From: Allobosea lupini
Lineage (GTDB): Bacteria > Pseudomonadota > Alphaproteobacteria > Rhizobiales > Beijerinckiaceae
Length of the DNA stretch: 64,000 nucleotides
Assembly: GCF_900109525.1 (NCBI RefSeq)
Contig: NZ_FOAN01000002.1
Span: forward strand, 124,001-188,000
Reading direction: 5' to 3'
The notes beneath the pieces were generated by a model. The model was given only the letters and a program-made list of their open reading frames with translations, was not told where the DNA came from and made no database searches. Numbering within the stretch: the first letter of the stretch is position 1; each line of letters opens with the position of its first letter. This document shows, one piece after another, positions 42,937 through 52,194 of the stretch. Both the position numbers and the translations under genes were made by a program.

Positions 42937-44313
42937 TCAGACCGCCGGCAGGACGAGACGGGCGCGGAGGCCACCGAGCGGCGAACGCTCCAGCGAGAGA
43001 CCGCCGCCATAAAGCTTGGCGAGATCGACCACGATCGAGAGGCCAAGTCCCGAGCCCGGCGTCGTCTCGTCGAGCCTTCGGCCGCGCTTGAGGACCTCGG
43101 CCATCGCCTCGTCGGGCAGGCCGGGCCCGTCATCGTCGATCAGCAGGACGAGGCGCCCTTCCGGTGCCTGCGCTTCCGGTACCAGGCTGACCTGGACTTC
43201 GGTACGCGCCCATTTGAAGGCGTTGTCGAGGAGATTGCCTAGCATCTCCTCGAAATCCTGCTTTTCGCCGCGAAAGCGGACGCTGGCGGGCACGGTGTGG
43301 CTGCCCTCGATCGCCCTGCCCTGCGCGATCTTCTCGAAGGTACGGATCAGCGCGTCGAGCGAGGGAGAAATCTCGCAGATGCCGCCGAGCGCGCCCGACA
43401 AGGCCGCGGCCCGGGCCCGGTCGAGATAGTACTGGACCTGGTCGCGCATGATCGCGGTCTGATGGCGGACTGTCTGGGCAAGCACGCCCTGGCTGGCTTC
43501 GGCCTCGTTCTGCATCACGCTGAGCGGCGTCTTGAGGGCGTGGGCGAGATTGCCGACCTGGGTGCGGGCGCGTTCTAGGATCTCGCGATTGGCATCGATG
43601 AGCTGGTTGAGCTCACCCGCAAGCGGCGCGAGATCAGGCGGATAGCGTCCGGCGATACGGGTGCTCTCGCCGGTACGCACTGTGCCGACGGCCGAGCGCA
43701 AACGCGCCAGTGGACGCAGGCCGAAGCGCACTTGGGCGATCGTCGAGGCGACAAGAGCGAGCCCGAGGAAGAGGAAGGTCAGCGTCAGGGCGAAGCGGAA
43801 ATCGCGGATATCGCCCTCGATCTCGTCGGCGGGCGCGGCGACCCCGACGGTGAAGCGGCCATCCTCGCCGACATCGATCTCCCGTTCGAGCACGCGCAGA
43901 CGCCGCTCGTCCGGCCCCGAGATATAGCTCTCGCGCAGGCCGCGCGGATTCGGCTGCAGATTCTGATCGAGCAGTTTCGGCAATTGCCCGCCTACCAGCG
44001 AGCGCGAGGTACGCACGCTCGGACGCTCGCCGTCGAGCCGGATGATCTGCCAGTACCAGCCGGAAAGCGGCAGGTCGAACCGCGGCTCGCCGAGATCGCC
44101 GATCGCCTGGCGCTCGGCCTCGGGTGGCGCGGCGAGGTCGGCGACCAGTTCCTTGATGTAGACGCTGAGGCGCTCGTCGAAGCCGCGCTCGGCCGTCCGC
44201 CGATAGAAGGTCGTAAGGCCGAAGCCGGCGAGGATCAGCACCAGCGCGCAGCAGATCGCAGCCGAAATGAAGAGCCGCGCGCCGAGCGAGAAGCGCTGCC
44301 GCGTGACCGGCAT
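42937..44313 (-). CDS. feuQ: Sensor histidine kinase, FeuQ/PhoQ-like
   Basis: A 458-residue membrane kinase: helix 1 (FISAAICCALVLILAGFGLT), an extracytoplasmic domain of about 140 residues rich in acidic positions, helix 2 (FALTLTFLFLGLALVASTIA), HAMP, H-box QVGNLAHALKTPLSVMQNEA and ATPase domain with NLLDNAFKWAR, DDDGPGLPDEAM and GSGLGLSIVVDLAKLYGGG. The NLAHALKTPL variant is the PhoQ/FeuQ type. ATG 44313 is seven bases after the regulator's stop with GAGGG upstream. In Sinorhizobium FeuPQ senses osmotic or iron-related signals and controls export of cyclic glucans; whether that holds here is not known. Confidence 0.85.
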   Translation of the reverse strand: MPVTRQRFSLGARLFISAAICCALVLILAGFGLTTFYRRTAERGFDERLSVYIKELVADLAAPPEAERQAIGDLGEPRFDLPLSGWYWQIIRLDGERPSVRTSRSLVGGQLPKLLDQNLQPNPRGLRESYISGPDERRLRVLEREIDVGEDGRFTVGVAAPADEIEGDIRDFRFALTLTFLFLGLALVASTIAQVRFGLRPLARLRSAVGTVRTGESTRIAGRYPPDLAPLAGELNQLIDANREILERARTQVGNLAHALKTPLSVMQNEAEASQGVLAQTVRHQTAIMRDQVQYYLDRARAAALSGALGGICEISPSLDALIRTFEKIAQGRAIEGSHTVPASVRFRGEKQDFEEMLGNLLDNAFKWARTEVQVSLVPEAQAPEGRLVLLIDDDGPGLPDEAMAEVLKRGRRLDETTPGSGLGLSIVVDLAKLYGGGLSLERSPLGGLRARLVLPAV

Positions 44314-44320
44314 GGCGCCC

Positions 44321-44983
44321 TCAGGCTTTCGCGGCAGCGATATAGCCGAGGCCGCGTACGGTCTCGATGACGTCGACGCCGAGCTTCTTGCGCAGGCGGC
44401 CGACAAAGACCTCGATCGTGTTGGAATCGCGGTCGAAATCCTGGTCGTAGAGATGCTCTACCAGCTCGGTGCGCGAGACCACGCGGCCCTGATGGTGCAT
44501 CAGATAGGCGAGCAACCGGTACTCGTGCGAGGTGAGCTTGACCGGGTTGCCGTCGACGACGACGCGGCTGGCGCGGGTGTCGAGGCGAACAGGGCCACAG
44601 ATCAGCTCGGCCGTGGCATGACCGGCCGCACGGCGCAGCAGCGCGCGAACGCGAGCCAGCAGTTCTTCGATGTGGAAGGGCTTAACGACATAGTCGTCGG
44701 CGCCGGCGTCGAAACCGGAGACCTTGTCGCTCCAGCGGTCGCGCGCCGTCAGGATCAGCACCGGCATGGTCTTGCCCGCCCGGCGCCACCCCTGCAGCAC
44801 GGCGACGCCGTCGACCTTGGGCAAGCCGAGATCGAGGATCACTGCGTCATAAGGCTCGGTCTCGCCGAGATAGAGGCCTTCCTCACCGTCGAGCGCCTTG
44901 TCGACGGCATAGCCGGCATTCTCCAGCGCATTGACGATCTGGCGGTTGAGGTCCTTGTCGTCCTCGACGACGAGCAATCGCAC
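44321..44983 (-). CDS. feuP: Response regulator, FeuP/PhoP-like
   Basis: A 220-residue OmpR-family regulator. Receiver: RLLVVEDDKDLNRQI, phospho-acceptor Asp in VILDLGLPKVDG, Thr in VLILTARDRWSDKV, Lys in YVVKPFHIEELL. DNA-binding domain (about 125-218) has VKLTSHEYRLLAYLMHHQGR and the recognition helix SNTIEVFVGRLRKKL. GTG start at 44983. It lies 46 bases downstream of the PepSY gene and seven bases upstream of the kinase, a typical rhizobial PepSY-feuP-feuQ order. Confidence 0.88.
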   Translation of the reverse strand: MRLLVVEDDKDLNRQIVNALENAGYAVDKALDGEEGLYLGETEPYDAVILDLGLPKVDGVAVLQGWRRAGKTMPVLILTARDRWSDKVSGFDAGADDYVVKPFHIEELLARVRALLRRAAGHATAELICGPVRLDTRASRVVVDGNPVKLTSHEYRLLAYLMHHQGRVVSRTELVEHLYDQDFDRDSNTIEVFVGRLRKKLGVDVIETVRGLGYIAAAKA

Positions 44984-45029
44984 GGCGGCTTTTCTCCGAT
45001 TGGCGGATCAGGAACGGGAAATAGCGGAA

Positions 45030-45356
45030 CTAGCGGATATCCGCCACCTTGCCGGAGGCGCCGTCGAGCGTGACCCGGGCGACGCGGCCGTCGCGCTTCA
45101 TCGTCGTCACCACATAGACGAACTCGTCGCCCTGGCGGCAGAGCCTGATCCGCAGGACTTCGCCAGGCGCCGCCTCGCGGGCATGGCGGGAGGCCACCGC
45201 CGGCTGCATGACCTTGCCGTCCGACACCGCCTCGCGCGTTTCCTGAGCTGACAGGCACGCGATCGGCGGCGCCGCATCGACCGGTTCCACCGGCGAGGCA
45301 GTCGCGGTCACAAGCGCGAGAATCGCGACGTTGGGGTCGAGCAGCATCATCGCCAT
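45030..45356 (-). CDS. PepSY-domain periplasmic protein
   Basis: A 108-residue protein with an N-terminal signal (NVAILALVTATASPVEPVDA) and a PepSY-like core (IACLSAQETREAVSDGKVMQ; VTTMKRDGRVARVTLDGASG). PepSY proteins modulate peptidases or sensor kinases; this one immediately precedes a FeuPQ-like system and may influence its sensing. ATG at 45356 is used. It begins 52 bases after the last GTA gene; read-through from the GTA cluster is possible. Confidence 0.75.
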   Translation of the reverse strand: MAMMLLDPNVAILALVTATASPVEPVDAAPPIACLSAQETREAVSDGKVMQPAVASRHAREAAPGEVLRIRLCRQGDEFVYVVTTMKRDGRVARVTLDGASGKVADIR

Positions 45357-45408
45357 TGGGCTAGCCCGGCATGCGTGAATGCGCCATGAACATCGGCGTG
45401 AGGCTAGC

Positions 45409-48400
45409 TCAGCGCACGGCGATGTGTCCACGCCGGGAAAGGCCGACACCCGCAACAATGCTGAGTTGCACCAATTCGACGTCCAGCACAGCCTGGACGC
45501 TGCCGAAATCGGCGAGTTCCTGGGCGGTTTCATAGAGCATCGTCGGTGCGCCGACATCGATGATCCTGATGACCTCGTCGCCGGCGCGTATCGTGACGCG
45601 ATAGCGCTCGATCTCCTCGCCCAGCGGGACCTCGACCGCTTCCCAGGAATCGCCGCCGACGCGGCTGCGCCGAACCCAGCTCAAGGCGACACCGGACGGC
45701 AGGCGCCTGGCGCGCGGGCGCACCGGGGCAAGTGGCCGCAGCGCTGCTGTTCCGACAGTGGCGGAGAGCTCGCGCATCGAGGCCGACGCGACATCGGCAT
45801 TGGGCGGCCCGATCCGGTAGCGCAGATGCCGGCCGACATCGTCGAGGCTCGTGGTCAGCGCGACCGCCGCGCCGTCGAGGACAACCACGCGCGCTCCAGC
45901 CGCCAATGTCCGTGCCGCCGCCACCTCCGAACCGCCGAGCCCACGCACCATCTGCGACAGCCGGAATGTCCGTGCGCCGATCAGTTCGACCCGCGCCGCC
46001 GTCACGATCTCGACCTGCCCGGCAGGATCGATGAAGGCGAGCGCGTTGGCGCCGGCGAGCGCCTCTTCCGCTGCGACCGAGGCAAGACCACCACCACGCA
46101 GGCGGACATCGACGAAGGCATGCCGATCGGTCCGCCAGAGGGGACCGGGCCTCAGTGTGGTCAAGGTCTCGCCCATGATCGAGGGGGCCGCGACGATGCC
46201 AGCCAAGGCGAACGGCATGCCATCGGTGGCGCGCCAGATCGCAAGCCCGCCGGGCCAGGGATCGGCGAAGGCTGCGAGGGATTGCAAGGGCGGCGGCGTG
46301 TCCCGCACGATCGGCAGGTCGAGGATCAGTGCATCCGGCCGGCCGGCGATCCGCGGCGTCACCTTCGGCAGGCGTGTCTCTGCCGCTCCCGACGCCGCAC
46401 CGCGATAGATCGCAGGCTCGACCGAGCGCGCATCGGCGCGCCGCGTCGGACCATCGCTGATGCGCGTCAGCCGGAACAGGCGCGGCTGGCCGGCCACCTC
46501 CAGGGAGACGACGTCGCCCGCCTCGAGGTCGATGCAACGCGGCGACAGATCCAGTTCGAGCGTTTCGCGGCCGGCCCAGATCTCCTGCAGCCGTTGATCG
46601 GCAAGCCGTTGCCCTTCGGCCCGGCGCGTGACCATCGGGAGCTCGACGGCATTTTCCCGCCGCGCGGCCCCGGCAAGGCGGCGCGAGCGCGCCGTCGCCT
46701 GGCGGTAGTCGTTATTGCCGTCGATATGAACGAGGCGCAACTCGCGTGGCAGTTCGCTCTCCTGCGCGCGGCGCAATTCGAAAGGCTGGCCGTTGCGATC
46801 GAGCACAAGGTCATCCGCCGACAACGCTCGGGCAATCGTCGCGGCGCGGCCACGGAAGGCGAGCCTGCCGGACGAGATGACGGCATCGAAGCCGAAGGCC
46901 TGGGCCAGCGGTTCGAGCGCCTGGCGCGCGGAAATCGGTCGATCCAGGACATAGCCGTCGGCGAAGCCGTCGATGGCGAGCTCGTCCGGCGCCGGCAGGC
47001 CGTAATCGGCCAGGATAGTCCGGACCAGCCGATCGAGCGTCACCCCCTCCAGGCGACCGTTGATCCAGTGGCCGGTCTCGTAATTGCTTCCGTCGGCCCA
47101 AACCGAGGTCAGGTCCGGGAAAGCGGGGAACGGCCTGGCGTCCCAGGTCCAGACGAAGATGTTGGCCGGATCGACCATGCGCGGGCCGAGCGAAAGCCAG
47201 CTCGGGTTGCGCTGTGGATCGAAACCGGGAAGCGAGGGGTCGAAGCCCGACAGGATCGCCTCGATACCGCGCGCCTGGACGAGATCGTCACGCGCCTTTG
47301 TCGAGAAATGCGGATAGCCGCCATCGATCGATTTCGGGTCGGGAAAGACGTTCGGCGAATTGCCGCCCTTGTCGACGGCCGGCAGGCCGATTTCGGTCAG
47401 CCAGATCGGCTTCGAGCCGGGCAACCAGCCGGTCGCGCCGATCTCGAAACCTGCGAAGCGCTCGACATGCGGGTTCGACCACCAGTTCGGCAGGTCCTTT
47501 GGGCGGAAGATCCAGGGCTTGTCGAAGGCGCCGTCGGTGATCGGCAGGCGCGTCTGCGCGTAGCGGGCCGACAGGCTGGCATAGTACCAGTCATAGCCTT
47601 CGCCCGAGGTCAGGCGATGGCGCAGATAATCGACATCGGCGGGACCGCGGGCGATGGAAAGATCGGCATGATCCGGCGTGTCGCGCCAGTCGGAGAGCGG
47701 CGCATAATAGTCGATGCCGATCGCGTCGATATGCACGCTGGCCCAGAGCGGATCGAGCGGAAAGCGCACCTCCAGCCCGCCATCGGTCGCATGGGCGCCA
47801 TATTCGGTCCAGTCGGCGGCATAGGTCAGCTTGGTCGGCGGCGGCAGGATGGAGCGGACCTCGGCCGCGAGCGCAACCAGGCCCGCAACCATCGGATAGG
47901 AACCCGGTGCACTGCGCACCCGCGTCAGTCCGACCAGCTCGGAGCCGATGATGAAGCCCTCGATGCCACCGGCCGCCTTGGCGAGCATCGCGGCATGCAG
48001 CACAGCGCGGCGGAAGCTCCACTCGCCGGGCCGCGCGCAGACGATCCGGTCGCCGTCGAGCGAGAAATCCGCAGCCGTGGCCGAGCCGAGGAAGCTCGCG
48101 ATCTGCCCGGTCGCGATCGGCGTGCCGTCGGGTGACCCGAACTGGCCCGGAGCCGGTGAACAGGTGATCCGGCCACGCCAGGGATAGGGCGGCTGCGAGG
48201 CGTTGCCGGTATGTGGATCGGGCAGCGCGTTGCCGGCGGGCACATCCATCATCACGAAGGGATAGAGCACCACTTCGAGCCCGTAGACATGGCGAAGCCG
48301 CCGGATCAGCGCAATCACGCTCTCGTCCGAGGGCGTGCCGCCATAGGCCGGCTTGCCGCTCGACTGGCTCACGAGGCGCGCGCTCGTCCGGTCGACTCCT

Positions 48401-49338
48401 GCGACCGACCAGGGCGTGTCCGGCGTATTCTTGTCGGCGATCTCGACGCGCGGGGCGATGGTGCAATGATCCGCCCGCAGATCGTCGCCGAACCAGCTGA
48501 CGACAAGGGAGATGCGCCGCAGGTTCGGGCAAAGCGCCAGCAGATGTGTGATCGCACCATCGATATCGGTGGCGCTATGCAATTGATGCCGGTTCTCGGC
48601 GACGGTGACGCCGGCTTCGGGCTCCTGATTGACCAGGGTCGGCTGGTAGATGAATTCGCTCGCGCCGGGGATCAGCGTGACCGCCCGGATCATCTGGCCG
48701 AGGCCCGGCACCGCGCGCACCACCTCGAAGGAGAATTGCGGCACGCGATTGCCGTAGTCGGCGAGCGGGAAGCGCTCGAACACGACATAGGCCGTGCCGC
48801 GATAGGCCGGAGCAGCGCCGGCCTCCTTGGCCGCGATCAGCGGATCGAGCTCCTGGTTCTCGAAGCCGCGATGGATGCGCAGCGCGACGGTGTTGAAATC
48901 GATCTCGCGCCCATCGGCCCAGATGCGGCGCACGAAAGCGATCGGCCCCTCGCAGACCGCGACCGCGAGATTGGCGTAGTAGCTGTAAGTGGTCTCGTAG
49001 GTCTTCTGCGCCTTCTGCCCGCCCTTGCCTCCGGCCTTGGTGCGGGTGACAGTGGTCGTCACCTCTTCCTCGAAGCGCGTCGCCCAGATCAGCTGACCGC
49101 CCAGCCTGGCCCGACCATAGATGCGCGGGATCGGCGCGCCCTCGGTCGAAGCGAGGCCGTCGATCTCCTTGAGGCGCGGGCCTTCGACGATGCGCGTGCC
49201 GCCGCCCCCGCCAAAGAGGCTCTGGTCGAGGCTCGCACCGGCGATCGCGCCGAGCGAACGGCCGATCATGGCACCGAACGGGCCGCCGACGGCGGCGCCC
49301 AGTACCGAGCCGGCGACCTGCAGAACAAGCGTGGCCAT
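45409..49338 (-). CDS. GTA baseplate/tail-tip megatron protein (g15)
   Basis: A 1,309-residue protein, the last gene of the GTA cluster. The glycine-rich start (VLGAAVGGPFGAMIGRSLGA) is typical of tail-hub proteins. Residues about 430-720 form the GTA TIM-barrel glycoside-hydrolase-like domain, with GFIIGSELVGLTRVRSAPG near 461 and the likely catalytic Glu in KPIWLTEIGLPAVDKGG near 648. The C-terminal third carries phage-tail domains (LDRLVRTILADYGLPAPDEL; RCIDLEAGDVVSLEVAGQPR) and ends in GLSRRGHIAVR. In Rhodobacter g15 forms the tail tip that digests or binds the cell envelope. The ATG at 49338 overlaps the g14 TGA by one base. Length is near that of R. capsulatus g15. Confidence 0.95.
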   Translation of the reverse strand: MATLVLQVAGSVLGAAVGGPFGAMIGRSLGAIAGASLDQSLFGGGGGTRIVEGPRLKEIDGLASTEGAPIPRIYGRARLGGQLIWATRFEEEVTTTVTRTKAGGKGGQKAQKTYETTYSYYANLAVAVCEGPIAFVRRIWADGREIDFNTVALRIHRGFENQELDPLIAAKEAGAAPAYRGTAYVVFERFPLADYGNRVPQFSFEVVRAVPGLGQMIRAVTLIPGASEFIYQPTLVNQEPEAGVTVAENRHQLHSATDIDGAITHLLALCPNLRRISLVVSWFGDDLRADHCTIAPRVEIADKNTPDTPWSVAGVDRTSARLVSQSSGKPAYGGTPSDESVIALIRRLRHVYGLEVVLYPFVMMDVPAGNALPDPHTGNASQPPYPWRGRITCSPAPGQFGSPDGTPIATGQIASFLGSATAADFSLDGDRIVCARPGEWSFRRAVLHAAMLAKAAGGIEGFIIGSELVGLTRVRSAPGSYPMVAGLVALAAEVRSILPPPTKLTYAADWTEYGAHATDGGLEVRFPLDPLWASVHIDAIGIDYYAPLSDWRDTPDHADLSIARGPADVDYLRHRLTSGEGYDWYYASLSARYAQTRLPITDGAFDKPWIFRPKDLPNWWSNPHVERFAGFEIGATGWLPGSKPIWLTEIGLPAVDKGGNSPNVFPDPKSIDGGYPHFSTKARDDLVQARGIEAILSGFDPSLPGFDPQRNPSWLSLGPRMVDPANIFVWTWDARPFPAFPDLTSVWADGSNYETGHWINGRLEGVTLDRLVRTILADYGLPAPDELAIDGFADGYVLDRPISARQALEPLAQAFGFDAVISSGRLAFRGRAATIARALSADDLVLDRNGQPFELRRAQESELPRELRLVHIDGNNDYRQATARSRRLAGAARRENAVELPMVTRRAEGQRLADQRLQEIWAGRETLELDLSPRCIDLEAGDVVSLEVAGQPRLFRLTRISDGPTRRADARSVEPAIYRGAASGAAETRLPKVTPRIAGRPDALILDLPIVRDTPPPLQSLAAFADPWPGGLAIWRATDGMPFALAGIVAAPSIMGETLTTLRPGPLWRTDRHAFVDVRLRGGGLASVAAEEALAGANALAFIDPAGQVEIVTAARVELIGARTFRLSQMVRGLGGSEVAAARTLAAGARVVVLDGAAVALTTSLDDVGRHLRYRIGPPNADVASASMRELSATVGTAALRPLAPVRPRARRLPSGVALSWVRRSRVGGDSWEAVEVPLGEEIERYRVTIRAGDEVIRIIDVGAPTMLYETAQELADFGSVQAVLDVELVQLSIVAGVGLSRRGHIAVR

Positions 49339-49784
49339 CAGACGTCGAGCTCCGGAAAGGCGAAGGCATGGCTGAGATGGCGCCGCCACCAGCCGGTGAA
49401 GGCGGTCTCGCCGACTGCGGCGCCGTCATGGGCGTGCAGGATGCGGTCCGGCTCGGTCAGGACGGCGCAATGCGCCGCCGGCAGATGCGCCCGCCAGCGG
49501 AAGAGCAGCATGTCGCCGGGACGGGCCTCCTGCGGCTTGACCGGGATCAGATGACGCTCCGCAGCCTCTGCCAGCGTCTCGCCCGAGCCCTGCTGTGCCC
49601 AATAAGGCGAATAAGGTGGCGTCGGCTCCGGCTCGCTGCCGTAGAGATCGCGCCAGACGCCACGCACCAGGCCGAGGCAATCGCAGCCGACTCCGCGGAG
49701 CGAGGCCTGATGGTGGTAGGGCGTGCCGAGCCAGCCACGCGCCGCTGCGATGACACGCGCCCGTGTCGCATGTGCGCCGGTCAT
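49338..49784 (-). CDS. GTA NlpC/P60 cell-wall peptidase (g14)
   Basis: A 148-residue peptidase. The catalytic Cys is in LRGVGCDCLGLVRGVWRDLY, the His in HLPAAHCAVLTEPDRILHAH. GTA gp14 opens peptidoglycan during DNA delivery. ATGA overlap with g13. Length and motifs are complete. Confidence 0.93.
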   Translation of the reverse strand: MTGAHATRARVIAAARGWLGTPYHHQASLRGVGCDCLGLVRGVWRDLYGSEPEPTPPYSPYWAQQGSGETLAEAAERHLIPVKPQEARPGDMLLFRWRAHLPAAHCAVLTEPDRILHAHDGAAVGETAFTGWWRRHLSHAFAFPELDV

Positions 49785-50671
49785 CGGAATAGGCTCCCGC
49801 CGTCGAACGGCCCGGCGCCGGGGTCGCCTGCCCCCGTGCCGCCGATGATGAAATCGTTGCCCGGCAGATGCGGGAAACCGCGGAAGTTGACGCCATTGCC
49901 GAATTTGTCACGGCAGGTGGCGAAGCGCTTGTCGCAGCCGGGGAGTGCCGTGAAGAGATCACCGACAGCGATCGGGCGCGGCGCCGCCTGCCAGAGTTGC
50001 AGGATGACGGCGCCGTCGGCATTGCGATGGCTGCGGATCTCCGTGGAAAAGCCAGCGTTCTGACCCGACTCGAAAACCAGCCGTCCCCCGCTGAAGCGCC
50101 CGTCCTGGAAACTGCCGAGGACCGGCGCCGTGATCGTGAGCCGACCATCGGTCACCGAGACCGTTCCAAGCGCCGGAAGCGCAAGGACGCCGCAGCGGGC
50201 ATCGCCGAGATCGGCGGAGCAGCCCGCGGTGTAGAGCCGGCCGCGCTCCTCGTCGAAAGCCTTGCCGAGACCCCGGACCTCCGCGGTGAAATTGCTGTCG
50301 CTGCGTTTCACCTCACCGACGAAACCGGTCTCCAGCAAGGTACGCTGGCTCGGATCGACCCAATTCACCAGCCAGAGCGCGACGCGGGCATCGTCATAGA
50401 GGCCACGCGACAGGTCCTCCTCGCTAAGGCCGCTCGCCGCCAGGGCTCCGATCACCTCGCCGCCACCGGTCGCAAAGCCGAGTTCCGAGCTGGCTTCTGC
50501 GGCTTCCAGGCCGGCGTTCGCTCGAAACAGGATGCAGTCGAAGGAGAGATCGCGATCGTGATCGGTGAAGCCAAGCACTGCGCCGTCGCGGCGCGTCAGG
50601 CTCCAGCACCGGCACAGCGTGGTCGCATCGCCGGCGACATGCGCGGCGAGCCCGGGGGATAATGTCCGCAT
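49781..50671 (-). CDS. GTA hub protein, DUF2163 (g13)
   Basis: A 296-residue baseplate hub of the DUF2163/phage BR0599 type. It opens RTLSPGLAAHVAGDATTLCR and contains the cysteines (AGCSADLGDARCGV; LPGCDKRFATCRDKFGNGVN) that bind a metal cluster in R. capsulatus gp13. ATG 50671 chosen: the reading further upstream to 50800 overlaps g12. The ten-base gap to g12 fits the tight packing of the cluster. Confidence 0.93.
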   Translation of the reverse strand: MRTLSPGLAAHVAGDATTLCRCWSLTRRDGAVLGFTDHDRDLSFDCILFRANAGLEAAEASSELGFATGGGEVIGALAASGLSEEDLSRGLYDDARVALWLVNWVDPSQRTLLETGFVGEVKRSDSNFTAEVRGLGKAFDEERGRLYTAGCSADLGDARCGVLALPALGTVSVTDGRLTITAPVLGSFQDGRFSGGRLVFESGQNAGFSTEIRSHRNADGAVILQLWQAAPRPIAVGDLFTALPGCDKRFATCRDKFGNGVNFRGFPHLPGNDFIIGGTGAGDPGAGPFDGGSLFR

Positions 50672-50681
50672 GGCGAAGCCT

Positions 50682-51323
50682 TCAGTCGGCGATCTCGACG
50701 ATCGGGATTCTGGGGATGTCGCCGGCCTCGAAGGCCGACAGGTCGACCTCGATCGCATCGGTGTCGAAGCGAACGGGAGTGTCGAAGGCAAAGCCGGCAC
50801 TCACGACAGAGCCAGCCGGCGGAGCATGGCCGACGGCGAAAGTGATCAGCCCGCTCGCGTGGTCGCAGGAGACGACCGCCGGCTGCGGCTTCGCAACGCC
50901 GTCTACGGCGATCAGCACCGTTCCCGCGACCGGCTTGGTGATGCGGCGGACATAGGGCGCGTGCAGGCCGCCATAGAGCTTGCAGAGCTGGAAGACCCGT
51001 GTGGCGCCGTCGCCGATCCCGATCTGCTGGTCGCTCGCCGCAGGTGTCGCCGACGGGGCGCAACTCTTCCAGTCGAGCCGGTCGCGCCAGCGGAACCCAT
51101 AGAGCCGTCCGCGCCGCTCCTCGAAGAAGGCGACGACCTCGGCCAGGGCATCGAGCGTCCGGATGCCGAAGCCGGCATCGTAGCGCCGGCGGGACTGGGC
51201 CCAGCGGCTGTTGCGGACCTCGCGGCCCGAAGCCAGCGTCACCACCTGGGTCAGCCGCTCCGGCCCGCCGCGGGCGCCGCGCGCGATCCCCGCGGGAAAG
51301 CGCACCTCATGGAAGCCGCTCAT
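50682..51323 (-). CDS. GTA distal tail protein, DUF2460 (g12)
   Basis: A 213-residue protein of DUF2460 (TIGR02217) with FHEVRFPAGIARGARGGPER at the N-terminus, LDALAEVVAFFEERRGRLYG and GFRWRDRLDWKSC. It forms the tail-end ring onto which the baseplate hub is built. Complete. Confidence 0.95.
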   Translation of the reverse strand: MSGFHEVRFPAGIARGARGGPERLTQVVTLASGREVRNSRWAQSRRRYDAGFGIRTLDALAEVVAFFEERRGRLYGFRWRDRLDWKSCAPSATPAASDQQIGIGDGATRVFQLCKLYGGLHAPYVRRITKPVAGTVLIAVDGVAKPQPAVVSCDHASGLITFAVGHAPPAGSVVSAGFAFDTPVRFDTDAIEVDLSAFEAGDIPRIPIVEIAD

Positions 51324-51356
51324 GACGCCTCTCCCTGTCCTGTCATGCTGCGGGTG

Positions 51357-51962
51357 TCAGAGCGCGCGGTTGCCGCGCGCCACGGCCCGCGCGATCGCCG
51401 CCGAGACCTGCGCCTCGGAACGGCGGAAGCTGTCGGCATCGGGCGTCGAGACCTGGACGGTGACGCTGACTGGGCGCCGATCGCCGCCACCGCCGGCCCG
51501 CACGCCGAGCTTGCCATCGGGGCCGCGCGACAGCGGCATGATCGCCTCGGCCCCGCGTTCTCCCATCAGCCCGAGCCCGCGCCCCATCGCAAAGTAGGAT
51601 GGTGACGCGACAACGCCGCCATCGGCGAAGAAGGAGACCGGCGTACTGCCGCCACCGCCTCCCGCACCGCCGGTGAAGAGCCCTGCCAGGCTGTTGACGC
51701 CGGAACCGAGCCAGCTCGAGATCGTGTTCTGCAGCGGCTTCAGCGCCGATTTCAGTAGGGTCTGGCTCAGCGAGGTGCCGATGCTGCGCAGCACGTCCTC
51801 GAAGCGCTTGCCCTCGATGATCCCGCTGGCGAACGCATTGGTGATCGACTTGCCGAAGGCCTGCGCCGACTTGCTCAGGCTCTGGGTCAGCGTGTTGAGG
51901 GAGCGCAGGCCACCGACGTCGAAGGAAGAGGGATAAGAGGAAGAATCGTCTTCGTCAGCCAT
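51357..51962 (-). CDS. GTA tail tape measure protein (g11)
   Basis: A 201-residue protein, very short for a tape measure but close to the 219 residues of R. capsulatus g11; GTA tails are short and tape length sets tail length. Helical N-terminal part (LNTLTQSLSKSAQAFGKSIT) is followed by a Gly-rich, then a FFADGGVVASPSYFAMGRGL, GERGAEAIMPLSRGPDGKLG region typical of siphophage tape-measure C-ends. Together with g10 and g10.1 it forms the tail-assembly module. Confidence 0.9.
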   Translation of the reverse strand: MADEDDSSSYPSSFDVGGLRSLNTLTQSLSKSAQAFGKSITNAFASGIIEGKRFEDVLRSIGTSLSQTLLKSALKPLQNTISSWLGSGVNSLAGLFTGGAGGGGGSTPVSFFADGGVVASPSYFAMGRGLGLMGERGAEAIMPLSRGPDGKLGVRAGGGGDRRPVSVTVQVSTPDADSFRRSEAQVSAAIARAVARGNRAL

Positions 51963-51972
51963 CTGAGCACCT

Positions 51973-52194
51973 TCATTCGTCGTTGCGGGAAGCGGGGTCT
52001 GGATGAGCCCGCATCAGGGCATCCAGCGTGGTACGTGACGGCGGCTCGCCCGCCTCGGCAGGCCGATGGGCCTCGACCGCGGCAAGAATCTCGCGCGGGG
52101 TCGCCGCCCAGAAGGCATCCGGTGTCCAGCACAGGCGCCCGAGACCGAAGGCCATCACCTCGTGCCAGGGGAAGGGAGCCGCCGGAGCCCTCAA
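51973..52194 (-). CDS. GTA tail assembly chaperone (g10.1, rcc01693 family)
   Basis: A 73-residue protein with the family signature FPWHEVMAFGLGRLCWTPDA. Start is TTG at 52194, overlapping the g10 TGA by four bases (TTGA). Such low-efficiency overlap suits the low dosage of chaperones relative to the tail tube. Confidence 0.9.
   Translation of the reverse strand: MRAPAAPFPWHEVMAFGLGRLCWTPDAFWAATPREILAAVEAHRPAEAGEPPSRTTLDALMRAHPDPASRNDE

Noticed and set aside
45379..48135. 918-codon open frame on the plus strand, opposite the GTA g15 gene
   Set aside because: Its product has no recognisable domain and is rich in Arg, Asp and Gln as expected for the reverse frame of a GC-rich gene; g15 on the other strand is clearly coding.
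51357..51962. Apparent truncation of the tape measure gene
   Set aside because: GTA tape measures are normally about 200-220 residues; both ends look complete.
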